Part shown: positions 18,339-28,343 of the stretch, in pieces
Numbering within the stretch: the first letter of the stretch is position 1
How the letters are laid out: each line of letters starts with the position of its first letter
Source of the DNA: an uncultured Porphyromonadaceae bacterium
GTDB taxonomy: Bacteria; Bacteroidota; Bacteroidia; Bacteroidales; Muribaculaceae
Reading direction: 5' to 3'
DNA: 64,000 nt
NCBI GenBank assembly: GCA_947177405.1
Contig: CAMWUJ010000001.1
Location: forward strand, 1-64,000
Notes under the pieces: model-generated
What the model was told of the DNA's origin: nothing
The model's database searches: none
Seen by the model: the letters and a program-made list of their open reading frames with translations, nothing else
Position numbers and translations under genes: made by a program

Positions 18339-18932
18339 TTATTTTATTTTTCCTTCTTCCTTCTGCTTAAGATATTCCTCGGCGGTTTTCTCAAGTTCAT
18401 CGTACCATTCTCGTCCGAATTTATTGATCAAAGGCTGTTTCAAAAATTGATAAGCCCTGATTCCTTTTTTTCTTCCAAGAATTTCCGCACATTTGCATAT
18501 CTTCCAATGATGCAGATTTACGGCTGTGAATCCTGTATATTTCTTCAATCTGACCGGATATAAATGACATGACTCGGGTTTGAAGAAGGGAATTTTCCCA
18601 TCACGATGGGCCTTCTCGAGCGCACATAGGCATTTCCCTCCGGGAGCGTATGTGGTGAATACACAGTCGCGCCCATCGACTATTGACGTGACGAGATCGC
18701 CTTCCTCATCATAATATCCGGGACCCTGCTCCTCAATCACTCTCTGAGCCGCCGGAGTGAGCAACGGATACACTTCGGGGAGAAGATCGCATAATTTCTC
18801 ATATTCTTCCTCTGTCAATGGAGCTCCTGCATCCCCTTCGATGCAACACGCCCCAAGACAGCTGTCAAGATCGCAATGAAAATAATTCTCCACTAAATCA
18901 AGCGTGACAAGAGTATCATCTATCTGTAACAT
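18339..18932 (-). CDS. DUF3109 family protein, Cys-rich
   Basis: 197-residue cytoplasmic protein with a conserved Cys pattern: HCDLDSCLGACCIEGDAG near the N-terminus, DCVFTTYAPGGKCLCALE in the middle, ESCHLYPVR and HHWKICKCAEI later. This is the DUF3109 family. The Cys cluster resembles metal-binding (YkgJ-type, CxxxCxxxxC) proteins, so zinc or iron-sulfur binding is plausible but unproven. It ends the operon ung-DUF5103-DUF3109, 7 nt after the preceding gene. Confidence 0.85.
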   Translation of the reverse strand: MLQIDDTLVTLDLVENYFHCDLDSCLGACCIEGDAGAPLTEEEYEKLCDLLPEVYPLLTPAAQRVIEEQGPGYYDEEGDLVTSIVDGRDCVFTTYAPGGKCLCALEKAHRDGKIPFFKPESCHLYPVRLKKYTGFTAVNLHHWKICKCAEILGRKKGIRAYQFLKQPLINKFGREWYDELEKTAEEYLKQKEEGKIK

Positions 18933-18939
18933 CTTATTT

Positions 18940-20226
18940 CTATTTTAGTCCTGTGAGAATGGTGTGACCGATCAGTCTGTCGTAACGTTCACCCGGTTTC
19001 CTCATATAAACATATATTCCGTATTCATTCTCTGTTTCATATTTATCCCCTTCGATTTCCGAATCGGAAATTCTTCCATTCTCGTCTCTCGTCTTGGTGA
19101 CATAACGGTAATTATAGGCACCCTGCTTCAAAGGCATAGCTAATTCATAGCCTCCCGTGGCACCGTTATATGTCATCCGGTTGAAAGAATCGAAGTTACC
19201 ATGCGTGACTTCTCCATCTACATAAACATCCTTTCCGATAAGCTCCGGTGTATCAAGAAAAAAATGGACCGTTATATAATCCGCTCCGATATTGGAATCT
19301 GTGGCATTATATTCCTTTACAAGGAAACGTCCATGCTGGGTTTGATCATACTCATAGTTACTGTCTGCCCGGGGATAGTCGGTATTTACCCATACATGAT
19401 AGTTAGTTCCCATATATTTCACGGAGTCAACCCGCATACCGGGAAACCTCGTGCTTGTAGATTCAAACCTCCTGTATTCGTTTGAGGCCGGAAAAATCAA
19501 AAGCGGATTATGATCATAGATCACATTCTTCCCCATAGTGCGCAATGGATTGGTGATAGTGCGGGAATTATAATCATTCCCATTCTGTTCTACCACTATC
19601 TTCACATCCTGATAAGGATTGGAAATATCCGCGTTCTCTCCATCCACTGCAATAGACAATTGCTGATACTTGTCATTAAAACCTTTGTCGGTCCGGGAGG
19701 TGATACTACCGGTGACCCCTGCCATGGGTTCCACCACGCGGAATCGAGCCTGGAGAAGCGTACGATCCGGCTCATCCCTATCATAAACCTGCAAAAGATA
19801 ATTTCCGGATACCAACGGACGGAAATCCTCGGATGGTATCTCAAGAAGATAATTCACATAATGCACGAATGTATTCGTAGAATATGCATAATCTTCCAGA
19901 TCTATTGTATTGAATCCTTCGATATATTCCGACTCTACCAGCTGTGACGGCTCCCAATCAGAATTACAATGAACCAGACGCGCGGAAAGATAACTGTTGT
20001 CCTCCCCTATCTCATCAAATGAAATAATCAATCTTGCGCCGCTTCCCAATATCAATACCGGGGGTGCCATGAAGTTGTCGGATCTTTCTATCTTGAGCGT
20101 CTTGAAACGGGGGGAGAATATTTTTGTATCGTTATCCTTTAAAGTCCCCTTTAGTTCGGATGCAAAAAAGATTATTGATATAAGAAGCCAATAAAGTAGA
20201 GGAATTCTGAATATTTTCTTTACCAT
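18940..20226 (-). CDS. DUF5103, type IX secretion system plug protein
   Basis: 428 residues with an N-terminal signal segment (LLYWLLISIIFFASELKG). The body is beta-rich (NFMAPPVLILGSGARLIISFDE, GNYLLQVYDRDEPDRTLLQARF, FHFLDTPE-like strands) and matches DUF5103, described as the plug that closes the SprA translocon of T9SS. With the T9SS-like domain on the subtilase at 8.9 kb, this supports a working T9SS in the organism. It overlaps ung by 7 nt (its start lies inside the ung 3' end). The role is taken from the family. Confidence 0.82.
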   Translation of the reverse strand: MVKKIFRIPLLYWLLISIIFFASELKGTLKDNDTKIFSPRFKTLKIERSDNFMAPPVLILGSGARLIISFDEIGEDNSYLSARLVHCNSDWEPSQLVESEYIEGFNTIDLEDYAYSTNTFVHYVNYLLEIPSEDFRPLVSGNYLLQVYDRDEPDRTLLQARFRVVEPMAGVTGSITSRTDKGFNDKYQQLSIAVDGENADISNPYQDVKIVVEQNGNDYNSRTITNPLRTMGKNVIYDHNPLLIFPASNEYRRFESTSTRFPGMRVDSVKYMGTNYHVWVNTDYPRADSNYEYDQTQHGRFLVKEYNATDSNIGADYITVHFFLDTPELIGKDVYVDGEVTHGNFDSFNRMTYNGATGGYELAMPLKQGAYNYRYVTKTRDENGRISDSEIEGDKYETENEYGIYVYMRKPGERYDRLIGHTILTGLK

Positions 20227-20888
20227 ATTATCGCTGTCTTTCCATGAGAAGTGAGATACTTATTGGCTGTGGTGAACTGATGATTTCCAAAGAAACCTCT
20301 GCTTGCAGAGAGCGGAGAAGGATGCACCGACTGCAATACAAGATGTCTGGTTCGGTCGATTCCCGCTCCGCGGCGTATTGCATCAGAACCCCACAGGAAA
20401 AAAACCACATTCTCCTTGCAATCGTTGACGGCTTTTACCGCAGCATTTGTGAAGTTCTCCCACCCTAACCCGGAATGGGATTTAGGCAAATGTTCTCTCA
20501 CTGTAAGCGATGAATTCAGAAGCAATACTCCCTGTTCAGCCCACCTGGAAAGATCACCTGTCTGCGGGAATGGAGCACCGGTATCACTGCTAACCTCCTT
20601 GAAAATATTTCTCAGGGAAGGGGGCATTACTATGCCGGGATTGACCGAAAACGCAAGTCCGTTTGCCAGTCCGGCCCCATGGTATGGGTCCTGACCTATA
20701 ATTACCACCTTGACCTTATCAAACGGACATAGATCAAAGGCTGCAAATATCTTTGAGGCGGGAGGAAAAACTTTTATAGCAGGGTTAGAGTATTCATTTC
20801 TCACTGTTTCGGTAAGTGTCTTGAAATATGGTTGAACAAACTCCTCACTAAGAGCTTCTTTCCATCCCTTCTCTATCCTTACATCCAT
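20220..20888 (-). CDS. ung: Uracil-DNA glycosylase (family 1)
   Basis: Excises uracil from DNA to begin base-excision repair. Motif A is VVIIGQDPYHGAG with the catalytic Asp at residue 67, and motif B is HPSPLSASRGF with the catalytic His. 222 residues is the normal Ung length. It is the first gene of a three-gene minus-strand operon with DUF5103 and DUF3109. Confidence 0.97.
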   Translation of the reverse strand: MDVRIEKGWKEALSEEFVQPYFKTLTETVRNEYSNPAIKVFPPASKIFAAFDLCPFDKVKVVIIGQDPYHGAGLANGLAFSVNPGIVMPPSLRNIFKEVSSDTGAPFPQTGDLSRWAEQGVLLLNSSLTVREHLPKSHSGLGWENFTNAAVKAVNDCKENVVFFLWGSDAIRRGAGIDRTRHLVLQSVHPSPLSASRGFFGNHQFTTANKYLTSHGKTAIIW

Positions 20889-21001
20889 ATTATACTATTT
20901 TATCCGGATGAATAAATCAGCTTCTTATATGTATCATTATCAACAACTGAAAAGAAGTAATAGTATTCGTTCCGCATTAAGAGACACAAAATAATCAAAA
21001 A

Positions 21002-21043
21002 AAGGAAGGTAATCAAAATTCCGGAATTTTGAAAACCTTCCTT
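21002..21043 (-). terminator. Intrinsic terminator after tRNA-Arg
   Basis: On the minus strand AAGGAAGGT (21043-21035) pairs with ACCTTCCTT (21010-21002), enclosing the palindrome AAAATTCCGGAATTTT, and is followed by a run of T. It is placed directly after the tRNA. Confidence 0.8.
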
Positions 21044-21047
21044 GTTG

Positions 21048-21119
21048 TATCTCCATAGGGAGTCGAACCCTAATCGTCGGAACCGGAATCCGATATTCTA
21101 TCCATTGAACTATGGAGAC
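21048..21119 (-). tRNA. tRNA-Arg (anticodon CCG)
   Basis: The minus strand folds as a 72-nt cloverleaf. Acceptor GTCTCCA/TGGAGAT (first pair G-U). D arm GTTC...GAAT. Anticodon arm TCGGA-TTCCGGT-TCCGA giving anticodon CCG. T arm TAGGG-TTCGACT-CCCTA. Discriminator A; CCA is not encoded. It decodes CGG. Confidence 0.95.
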
Positions 21120-21123
21120 ATCA

Positions 21124-21152
21124 TAGCCGACAGCCTTCATGACAGTCGGCTA
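21124..21152. other. 8-bp hairpin between rplQ and tRNA-Arg
   Basis: TAGCCGAC (21124-21131) pairs with GTCGGCTA (21145-21152). On the minus strand no T tract follows, so it may be an RNA processing site separating the alpha operon from the tRNA rather than a terminator. On the plus strand a T tract does follow. Confidence 0.5.
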
Positions 21153-21180
21153 ATATTTTTTTGCTGTCAACTAAGCACGA

Positions 21181-21684
21181 TTACTCAGCGGCGTTTTCAG
21201 CAGGAGTTTCCTCTGCAGGAGTCGCTGCAACGGGAGCAGCAGCCTCAGCAGGAGCGGCTGATTTCTTCGAACGAGAACGACGAGTGCTCTTAGCCTTCTT
21301 CTCAGTTTTGGCACCAAGCATATTCTCATTGAAATCAACAAACTCAATCATAGCCATTTCTGCGTTGTCACCAAGACGGTTACCGGTCTTGAGGATACGG
21401 AGATAGCCACCGGGACGATCGGCCACCTTGTCAGAAATAACACCGAAGAGCTCCTTCACAGCATCTTTATTCTGAAGATAGCTGAATACAAGACGACGGT
21501 TGGGAGTATTATCCTTTTTGGATCTTGTGATCAGAGGCTCTGCATAAACACGCAAGGCTTTCGCCTTAGCCACAGTCGTAAAGATTCTCTTATGCATTAT
21601 CAAGGCGATAGCAAGGTTTTTCAACAGCGCATCGCGATGAGCTTTCTTACGGCTGAGATGGTTGAATTTTTTATTGTGTCTCAT
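21181..21684 (-). CDS. rplQ: 50S ribosomal protein L17
   Basis: Large-subunit protein near the peptide exit tunnel. The conserved N-terminus [25 protein letters not shown] and [14 protein letters not shown] are typical. At 167 residues it is longer than E. coli L17 because of an Ala/Glu/Pro-rich acidic tail ([20 protein letters not shown]) of the kind seen in Bacteroidetes. It is the last gene of the alpha-type operon, 8 nt after rpoA. Confidence 0.97.
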   Translation of the reverse strand: MRHNKKFNHLSRKKAHRDALLKNLAIALIMHKRIFTTVAKAKALRVYAEPLITRSKKDNTPNRRLVFSYLQNKDAVKELFGVISDKVADRPGGYLRILKTGNRLGDNAEMAMIEFVDFNENMLGAKTEKKAKSTRRSRSKKSAAPAEAAAPVAATPAEETPAENAAE

Positions 21685-21692
21685 TATGCGAT

Positions 21693-22691
21693 TTAGTCTT
21701 TATCTAATTTGTATTTTGAAATATCCATTCCAAAGGAAAGGTTTAGCTTCTCGAGAAGTTCGTCAAGCTCGCTAAGCGATTTCTTACCGAAATTGCGGAA
21801 CTTTAACAAGTCATTCTTATTGAATACCACGAGCTCGCCGAGAGTTTCAACCTCAGCGCTTTTAAGGCAGTTGAGCGCGCGAACAGAGAGATCCATATCC
21901 ACGAGCTTGCTCTTAAGCAATTGACGCATGTGGAGCACTTCCTCATCGAACTCTTCCGGAGTATCCTCCTTGGGAGTCTCAAGCGAAATTTTCTCATCAG
22001 AGAACATCATGAAATGCTGAATTAGAATCTTCGACGCCTCCTTAAGAGCTTCCTTGGGATGGATCGAACCATCGGTAGTGACTTCCATCACAAGCTTCTC
22101 ATAGTCGGTCTTCTGCTCAACACGGAAGTTTTCAACAGAATATTTCACATTCTTGATCGGAGTATAGATGGAGTCGATAGCTATCTCGTCCACGGGACCG
22201 CCGGCGATCAACTCACGGTTCTCATCGGCAGGCACCCATCCACGACCTTTGTTGATTGTGAATTCCATTGTAAAGCTTGCCGACTCATCAAGGTGACAAA
22301 TCACCAATTCGGGATTCAGCACCTCAAAGCCGGAAAGCACCTTACCCAAGTCGCCTGCGGTGAACACATCTGTGCCCGACACTGAGACCACTCCCTTTTC
22401 AGTTTCATGGTCCTCGGTCAGCTGCTTGAATCTTACTTGTTTGAGATTCAGGATGATGTTAGTAACATCTTCCTTTACCCCCGGAATGGTATCCAACTCA
22501 TGGGCCACACCATCGATGCGTATCGCACAAATGGCGAAACCACCAAGCGACGACAACAAGATGCGACGCAACGCATTCCCTATTGTCTGGCCATAACCGG
22601 GCTCGAGGGGTCTGAATTCAAACTTGCCGAACTTGCTGTCGGCCTCAAGCATAATGACCTTGTCAGGTTTTTGAAATGCTAAAATTGGCAT
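21693..22691 (-). CDS. rpoA: RNA polymerase alpha subunit
   Basis: 332 residues. The N-terminal dimerisation domain contains [26 protein letters not shown]. The C-terminal domain ([25 protein letters not shown]) carries the DNA/activator-binding helix-hairpin-helix. Length is normal. It lies between rpsD and rplQ as in most bacteria. Confidence 0.98.
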   Translation of the reverse strand: MPILAFQKPDKVIMLEADSKFGKFEFRPLEPGYGQTIGNALRRILLSSLGGFAICAIRIDGVAHELDTIPGVKEDVTNIILNLKQVRFKQLTEDHETEKGVVSVSGTDVFTAGDLGKVLSGFEVLNPELVICHLDESASFTMEFTINKGRGWVPADENRELIAGGPVDEIAIDSIYTPIKNVKYSVENFRVEQKTDYEKLVMEVTTDGSIHPKEALKEASKILIQHFMMFSDEKISLETPKEDTPEEFDEEVLHMRQLLKSKLVDMDLSVRALNCLKSAEVETLGELVVFNKNDLLKFRNFGKKSLSELDELLEKLNLSFGMDISKYKLDKD

Positions 22692-22708
22692 GGGTATCTT
22701 AATTTTTA

Positions 22709-23314
22709 TTATTTAGAATACAACTCGACGATAAGCTGTTCCTTGATTGTCTCAGGGATATCCTCACGCTGAGGCATATGAAGGAATTTACCTCCCTTAA
22801 TGCTTTCATCCCATTCAATCCAAGGATATTTGCTGTGGTTGAAACCTGCGAGACAATCAGCAATAACTTCCAGAGATTTGGATTTCTCTCTCACTGCAAC
22901 TACATCGCCGGGTTTAACACGGTAGGAAGGAATATTCACCACATCGCCATTAACTGTGATGTGTTTGTGAAGAACAATCTGTCGAGCTGCGGGACGTGTG
23001 GGTGCAAGACCCATACGGTAAACCACATTGTCGAGACGGCTTTCGAGAAGCTGGAGGAGCACTTCACCGGTAATACCCTTAGTGCGCGCTGCTTTCTCGA
23101 ACAGGTTGCGGAACTGACGCTCCAGAACACCGTAAGTATATTTTGCTTTCTGTTTCTCGCGCAACTGCAGACCATACTCTGATGTCTTTCTCCTGCGGTT
23201 TGCGCCATGCTGTCCCGGCGGATAATTTTTCTTAGCCAGAACTTTGTCATCACCGTAAATCGGCTCACCGAATTTACGTGCAATCTTTGTTTTTGGTCCA
23301 GTGTATCTTGCCAT
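22709..23314 (-). CDS. rpsD: 30S ribosomal protein S4
   Basis: 201-residue primary 16S-binding protein with an S4 domain ([30 protein letters not shown]). It lacks the N-terminal zinc Cys cluster of some bacteria. The start [18 protein letters not shown] is typical. A 131-nt gap with a possible hairpin precedes it, unlike the tight spacing elsewhere in the operon; S4 autoregulates its operon in other bacteria. Confidence 0.98.
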   Translation of the reverse strand: MARYTGPKTKIARKFGEPIYGDDKVLAKKNYPPGQHGANRRRKTSEYGLQLREKQKAKYTYGVLERQFRNLFEKAARTKGITGEVLLQLLESRLDNVVYRMGLAPTRPAARQIVLHKHITVNGDVVNIPSYRVKPGDVVAVREKSKSLEVIADCLAGFNHSKYPWIEWDESIKGGKFLHMPQREDIPETIKEQLIVELYSK

Positions 23315-23445
23315 TTTACTTTTCTTTCTTTATTTGCCCATGAGCCTATTCCTTAGCGCAGCCGCGACTATCGAGAGAAAGTGGTGAGACAGTCTATTCG
23401 CATTCAGAATCAGGCTTAGCGGACATTTCCAAAATTATTCTAATC
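23315..23445 (-). promoter_or_regulatory. 131-nt intercistronic region before rpsD, candidate S4 site
   Basis: Unusually long gap for this cluster. On the minus strand GACTGTC (23394-23388) can pair with GATAGTC (23372-23366) using one G-U. A -7-like TAATTTTG (23437-23430) has no matching -33. It could be an autoregulatory leader or an internal promoter. Confidence 0.35.
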
Positions 23446-23835
23446 TTAGACTCTTCTTCTTTTGGGAGGACGACATCCGTTGTGGGGAAGCGGAGTAACA
23501 TCAACGATCTCTGTTACCTCGATACCTGCGCCATGCACAGTGCGGATAGCAGACTCACGACCGTTGCCGGGACCCTTAACGTATGCTTTCACTTTACGGA
23601 GGCCAAGGTCGTATGCGACCTTTGCACAATCCTGAGCTGCCATCTGGGCAGCGTAGGGAGTGTTCTTCTTAGAGCCTCTGAAGCCCATCTTGCCGGCTGA
23701 AGACCAGGAAATAACCTGACCCTCGCTATTGGCCAGACACACAATGATGTTGTTGAAGGAGCTATGCACATGAAGCTGACCACTTGCGTCAACCTTGACA
23801 TTTCTCTTCTTAGCTGCGACTGTCTTTTTTGCCAT
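23446..23835 (-). CDS. rpsK: 30S ribosomal protein S11
   Basis: 129 residues, platform of the small subunit. [43 protein letters not shown] and the C-terminal [15 protein letters not shown] are diagnostic. It starts 12 nt after rpsM. Confidence 0.98.
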   Translation of the reverse strand: MAKKTVAAKKRNVKVDASGQLHVHSSFNNIIVCLANSEGQVISWSSAGKMGFRGSKKNTPYAAQMAAQDCAKVAYDLGLRKVKAYVKGPGNGRESAIRTVHGAGIEVTEIVDVTPLPHNGCRPPKRRRV

Positions 23836-23847
23836 ACTTTTATGTTA

Positions 23848-24228
23848 TTATTTAGTAGCTTTCTTCTTATTAGCAACTGTTTTCTTACGACCCTTGCGAG
23901 TGCGGGCATTGTTCTTAGTGCTCTGACCACGCAAAGGAAGGCCAAGACGATGACGGATGCCACGGTAGCAACCGATATCCATCAGACGCTTGATATTGAG
24001 CTGGATCTCTGAACGAAGATCTCCCTCTACTTTATATCCGTTCTGGATCACTTCACGCACGGCGGCAGCCTGTGCATCTGTCCAGTCTTTTACCTTGATG
24101 TCACGATCAACACCAGCCTTGTTAAGAATAGTGTTGGCTGCGCTTCGGCCAATACCGAATATATAAGTCAAGGCGATCTCTCCTCTTTTATTCTGCGGCA
24201 AATCTACGCCGACAATTCTTACTGCCAT
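23848..24228 (-). CDS. rpsM: 30S ribosomal protein S13
   Basis: 126-residue head protein contacting tRNA and L5. [27 protein letters not shown] and [26 protein letters not shown] are conserved. The basic tail ([11 protein letters not shown]) is normal. It follows rpmJ. Confidence 0.98.
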   Translation of the reverse strand: MAVRIVGVDLPQNKRGEIALTYIFGIGRSAANTILNKAGVDRDIKVKDWTDAQAAAVREVIQNGYKVEGDLRSEIQLNIKRLMDIGCYRGIRHRLGLPLRGQSTKNNARTRKGRKKTVANKKKATK

Positions 24229-24265
24229 ATTGTATATTACAATTTAGATTACAAGGGTTATATTT

Positions 24266-24382
24266 TTATCCTTGACGTTGTTTGAGTTTCGGATTCTTCT
24301 TGTTTATCACATATAGTCTCCCTTTTCTGCGTACGATCTTGCTGTCAGGAGTACGTTTCTTGATTGATGCTCTTACTTTCAT
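24266..24382 (-). CDS. rpmJ: 50S ribosomal protein L36
   Basis: 38 codons, below the cutoff of the ORF track. The translation begins [21 protein letters not shown] and ends NPKLKQRQG. The usual zinc-ligand positions of L36 (C-x2-C...C-x4-H) are not Cys here ([10 protein letters not shown]), so this is the zinc-free form. It is located between infA and rpsM as expected. Confidence 0.96.
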   Translation of the reverse strand: MKVRASIKKRTPDSKIVRRKGRLYVINKKNPKLKQRQG

Positions 24383-24394
24383 ATCTTGTGTTCT

Positions 24395-24613
24395 TTATTT
24401 ATATCGAAATGATATTCTGCCCTTACTTAGATCGTAAGGTGACATTTCCACCCTTACTTTGTCGCCGGGAAGAATTTTTATATAATGCATTCGCATCTTG
24501 CCGGAAATATGGGCCGTGATTTCATGACCGTTCTCCAGCTCGACTTTGAACATAGCATTTGACAATGCTTCAAGAATAACGCCGTCTATTTCTATTGCAG
24601 CTTGTTTTGCCAT
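24395..24613 (-). CDS. infA: Translation initiation factor IF-1
   Basis: 72-residue S1/OB-fold protein that binds the ribosomal A site during initiation. [42 protein letters not shown] is typical. It lies between map and rpmJ, the standard Bacteroidetes order. Confidence 0.98.
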   Translation of the reverse strand: MAKQAAIEIDGVILEALSNAMFKVELENGHEITAHISGKMRMHYIKILPGDKVRVEMSPYDLSKGRISFRYK

Positions 24614-24637
24614 TTCTTATATGAATTATGCAATTTT

Positions 24638-25423
24638 TTATGAATCCTTACCATTTAAAGCGGCCTCGATATAATCGAATGTGGTTAAAATCTCAGGAGT
24701 CTCTCCCTTGATCACAATGGTGTGCTCATAATGAGCGGATGGTTTTCCATCGCGTGTGCGGCATGTCCACCCGTCCTCAGCACTAATCTTCACATTCTTG
24801 CTGCCGAGGTTGATCATAGGTTCTATTGCAATGCACATCCCGTTTTTAAGAACAGGACCGATTCCACGCCGTCCATAATTGGGCACCTCAGGATCTTCAT
24901 GCATACTCTTCCCGATTCCGTGACCGCACATCTCTCTCACAACACTATATCCATGTCGTTCGCAGTAAGTCTGCACAGCATTAGAGATGTCACCGATACG
25001 CTTGCCTTCCTTGGCAGCAGCAATCCCTTTGTAAAGAGATTCCTCGGTTACTTTCATAAGCTGTCTGACTTTTTCGTCCACTTCACCTACGGCAAAAGTA
25101 TAACAACTGTCTCCATGGAAACCATCAAGCTCTGCAACGCAATCTGTTCCTATGATATCACCCTCTCTCAATGCGTAATTAGAGGGGAAACCATGCACAA
25201 CAGTCTCGTTAACCTCAATACAAAGAGTACCGGGGAAGCCATGATAGCCTAAGCATGAGGGTTTACCCCCGTTATCGAGGATAAACTCTCTTGCTATAGT
25301 GTCAAGTCGAAGAGTGGTCACACCGGGTTTTACCCATTTCGCAACTTCTCCAAGAGTACGGCTCACAAGGTCGCAAGCCGCACGCATCTTTTCAATCTCT
25401 TCCGCTGTCTTGATATAGATCAT
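24638..25423 (-). CDS. map: Methionine aminopeptidase type I
   Basis: Removes the initiator Met from nascent proteins; two-metal M24A enzyme of 261 residues. Ligands are visible in GTDCVAELDGFHGDSCYTF (two Asp), EMCGHGIGKSMHEDP (His), CIAIEPMIN (Glu) and SAHYEHTIVI (Glu). It has no N-terminal SH3/zinc extension. It sits between secY and infA, where co-expression with ribosomal proteins is logical. Confidence 0.97.
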   Translation of the reverse strand: MIYIKTAEEIEKMRAACDLVSRTLGEVAKWVKPGVTTLRLDTIAREFILDNGGKPSCLGYHGFPGTLCIEVNETVVHGFPSNYALREGDIIGTDCVAELDGFHGDSCYTFAVGEVDEKVRQLMKVTEESLYKGIAAAKEGKRIGDISNAVQTYCERHGYSVVREMCGHGIGKSMHEDPEVPNYGRRGIGPVLKNGMCIAIEPMINLGSKNVKISAEDGWTCRTRDGKPSAHYEHTIVIKGETPEILTTFDYIEAALNGKDS

Positions 25424-25451
25424 TTTAAATTGTCAACGAGTTACAATTTTC

Positions 25452-26789
25452 TTAGAAAGCGCCACTTCCTGTGGTGCGACCTTTGATTCTACCATCCTTC
25501 ATCAGACCGTCATAATGACGCATCAGAAGGTGACCCTCGATGATTCGTAACGTATCCAATACTACACCTACGAGAATCAAAAGAGAAGTGCCTCCGAAGA
25601 AAGAAGCGAAGTTTCTGTTGAGACCGCAGATATGCGCGATCGCGGGAAGTATTGCCACAATGCCGAGGAAGATAGAACCCGGAAGGGTGATTCTCGACAT
25701 AATAGAATCAAGATAATCCACTGTCGGCTTTCCGGGCTTGATGCCGGGGATAAATCCGTTGTTACGCTTCATATCTTCAGCCATCTGAGCCGGACGGACT
25801 GTGATCGCAGTATAGAAATATGTGAAGGCCACGATCATGATGAAGTAAATGAAGTTATACCAAAAGCCGTACATATCGGTCATCGCACCAAAGAAACCGG
25901 TCTTATCAGTGCTGAATCCTACCAAAGTGACAGGGATAAACATTATGGCCTGGGCGAAGATGATAGGCATCACACCGGCAGCATTCACTTTTAAAGGAAT
26001 ATACTGACGCGCACCACCATACTGTTTGTTTCCAACCACCTTCTTTGCATATTGCACAGGCACTTTTCTTGTGCCCTGCACGAGGAGCACAGCTCCTGCT
26101 ATCACTGCAAGAAGAATGATAATCTCAACAAGGAAGAGAACGAGACCACCACCGGCGGAGTTCATGAGACGTCCTGTGAATTCCTGAATAAATGCCTCAG
26201 GCAGACGAGCAATGATACCGATAAGGATGATGAATGAGATACCATTGCCAACACCCTTCTGATCGATTCTCTCACCCAGCCACATAATAAACATAGAACC
26301 GGCTGCAAGAACCACAGTCATAAAGGCTACAGTCCAGAAGCCCATCTCTACGTGGCCACCGGCCGCCTTGACCTGATACTGAAGATTCATCAGATAGGCA
26401 GGACCCTGCAACACAAGAATCAACACTGTGAGATAGCGGGTGTACTGGTTGAGTTTCATTCTTCCGCTCTCACCTTCACGCTGCATCTTCTGAAATGCGG
26501 GAAGCACCATACCCAAGAGCTGAATCACAATTGAAGCCGTGATATAAGGCATGATACCTAACGCAAAGATAGAAGCCTGCGAGAAGGCACCTCCAGAGAA
26601 CATGTCGAGCAGCTGCATCAGACCGTCCTGTGTGAAATTCTTGAGTGCAAGAAGGTCGTCGGGATTGATGCCCGGCAACACAACGTAGCACCCGAAGCGA
26701 TAGATGATCACCAAGAGAAGGGTTATACCTATTCTCTTGCGAAGATCCTCTACACTCCAGATATTCTTTATTGTTTTTGTAAATCCCAT
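25452..26789 (-). CDS. secY: Protein translocase subunit SecY
   Basis: 445-residue channel of the Sec translocon with ten transmembrane segments. Family marks include the plug region, the GGARQYIPLKVNAAGVMPIIFAQ segment, and the C-terminal loop RNNGFIPGIKPGKPT. It lies in the spc operon between rplO and map. Confidence 0.98.
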   Translation of the reverse strand: MGFTKTIKNIWSVEDLRKRIGITLLLVIIYRFGCYVVLPGINPDDLLALKNFTQDGLMQLLDMFSGGAFSQASIFALGIMPYITASIVIQLLGMVLPAFQKMQREGESGRMKLNQYTRYLTVLILVLQGPAYLMNLQYQVKAAGGHVEMGFWTVAFMTVVLAAGSMFIMWLGERIDQKGVGNGISFIILIGIIARLPEAFIQEFTGRLMNSAGGGLVLFLVEIIILLAVIAGAVLLVQGTRKVPVQYAKKVVGNKQYGGARQYIPLKVNAAGVMPIIFAQAIMFIPVTLVGFSTDKTGFFGAMTDMYGFWYNFIYFIMIVAFTYFYTAITVRPAQMAEDMKRNNGFIPGIKPGKPTVDYLDSIMSRITLPGSIFLGIVAILPAIAHICGLNRNFASFFGGTSLLILVGVVLDTLRIIEGHLLMRHYDGLMKDGRIKGRTTGSGAF

Positions 26790-26801
26790 TGTCGGTTAAT
26801 T

Positions 26802-27248
26802 TTATTTTTTGGTTACGGTGCCACCTGCGGCTGTGATAGCCTCCTCCGCTTTCTTTGAGAAAGCATTGGCCTCGACTTCTACGGCACGTGTCAACGCGCC
26901 ATTGCCAAGGATCTTAACAAGTGCATTCTTCGAAACCAGTCCGGCCTCGCGAAGATCAGCGATAGTGACTTTTGCGAGTTCCTTTGCAGCAGCCAAAGCT
27001 TCAATAGCATCAAGATTGATAGCCTTGTATTCAACACGGTTGATATTTTTGAAACCGAATTTAGGCACACGACGCTGCAAAGGCATCTGACCACCTTCGA
27101 ATCCAATCTTGCGACTGTAACCGGAACGAGACTTTGCACCTTTATGACCTCGGGTTGAGGTGCCGCCATAACCGGATCCGGGACCACGTCCTATACGCTT
27201 GTTGCTTTTATTGCTGCCGGGAGCCGGCTGTAAATTATGTAATTCCAT
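26802..27248 (-). CDS. rplO: 50S ribosomal protein L15
   Basis: 148 residues. The Gly-rich extended N-terminus ([26 protein letters not shown]) threads into 23S rRNA, and [15 protein letters not shown] is the family signature. It is 12 nt upstream of secY. Confidence 0.98.
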   Translation of the reverse strand: MELHNLQPAPGSNKSNKRIGRGPGSGYGGTSTRGHKGAKSRSGYSRKIGFEGGQMPLQRRVPKFGFKNINRVEYKAINLDAIEALAAAKELAKVTIADLREAGLVSKNALVKILGNGALTRAVEVEANAFSKKAEEAITAAGGTVTKK

Positions 27249-27269
27249 TTCTTTAATTCGCTTTTGAGT

Positions 27270-27449
27270 TTAAAGTTTTTCCACTTTAACTAAATGATGA
27301 ACCTTTTTCACCATGCCCATGATTGAGGGGGTGTCCTCTTTGATCACAGAGTGATTCATTTTGTGAAGACCGAGTGCATCCAAAGTCTCTTTCTGCACCT
27401 TGGGGCAGTTGATACGGCTCTTAATCTGGGTTACTTTAATCTGTGCCAT
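27270..27449 (-). CDS. rpmD: 50S ribosomal protein L30
   Basis: 59 codons, just under the ORF-track cutoff. The protein starts MAQIKVTQIKSRINCPKVQK and continues TLDALGLHKMNHSV, the L30 signature, ending VHHLVKVEKL. It sits between rpsE and rplO as expected. Confidence 0.97.
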   Translation of the reverse strand: MAQIKVTQIKSRINCPKVQKETLDALGLHKMNHSVIKEDTPSIMGMVKKVHHLVKVEKL

Positions 27450-27457
27450 GTTTTAGA

Positions 27458-27979
27458 TTATTTACCATTGAACACTTTTTCAACCGAGATACCACGGTTC
27501 TGCGCCACTTGTGCCGGGCTACGAAGCTCATCAAGAGCTGCGATTGTGGCCTTAACAAGGTTATGAGGGTTAGAGCTTCCCTTTGATTTTGCAAGAACGT
27601 CTGTGATACCAACACTCTCGAGCACCGCACGCATCGCACCACCGGCTTTCACTCCTGTACCCTCGCTGGCAGGTTTGAGGAAGATACGTGAACCTCCGAA
27701 CTTAGCCTCAACCTCGTGGGGGATTGTACCTTTATGCACGGGGATCTTGATAAGATTCTTCTTGGCAGTCTCCACGCCCTTTGCGATGGCAGCTGTCACC
27801 TCATTGGCCTTGCCGAGACCCCAACCGATCACACCATCTTCGTTACCGACAACCACGATTGCCGCAAAGCTGAAAGCACGTCCACCTTTTGTAACCTTGG
27901 TTACACGGTTGATGGCCACAAGACGGTCTTTCAATTCCAAATCATTAGTAGATTTAATTCTGTTATTTCTCTTAGCCAT
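27458..27979 (-). CDS. rpsE: 30S ribosomal protein S5
   Basis: 173 residues, decoding-fidelity protein. The double-stranded RNA-binding fold is seen in [27 protein letters not shown], and [24 protein letters not shown] is the second domain. It is followed directly by rpmD. Confidence 0.98.
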   Translation of the reverse strand: MAKRNNRIKSTNDLELKDRLVAINRVTKVTKGGRAFSFAAIVVVGNEDGVIGWGLGKANEVTAAIAKGVETAKKNLIKIPVHKGTIPHEVEAKFGGSRIFLKPASEGTGVKAGGAMRAVLESVGITDVLAKSKGSSNPHNLVKATIAALDELRSPAQVAQNRGISVEKVFNGK

Positions 27980-27985
27980 AATAAC

Positions 27986-28327
27986 TTAAAATTTAAGACC
28001 GGCCTGACGGGCTGCATCGGCCAAAGATTTTACTCTGCCATGGAAAAGGTAACCGTTACGGTCGAACACTACCTCAGTGATACCCTTTTCCTGTGCTTTC
28101 TTAGCTATCACTTCGCCTACTTTGGCAGCCTGCTCTGTCTTAGTGCCGCCTTCAAGGCCTTTCGATGATGCAGCGCATAAAGTTGCGCCTGCGAGGTCAT
28201 CGATCAATTGTACGTAAATCCCCTTGTTACTGCGGAACACGCTCATGCGAGGACGATTTGCAGTGCCGGAGATTTTACCGCGAACACGCGTTTTTATTTT
28301 ATTTCTTCTTGCTATCTTGGATACCAT
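27986..28327 (-). CDS. rplR: 50S ribosomal protein L18
   Basis: 113-residue 5S rRNA-binding protein. [38 protein letters not shown] and [28 protein letters not shown] are conserved. It is 6 nt upstream of rpsE. Confidence 0.98.
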   Translation of the reverse strand: MVSKIARRNKIKTRVRGKISGTANRPRMSVFRSNKGIYVQLIDDLAGATLCAASSKGLEGGTKTEQAAKVGEVIAKKAQEKGITEVVFDRNGYLFHGRVKSLADAARQAGLKF

Positions 28328-28343
28328 AGTTTTCCTAATTTAA

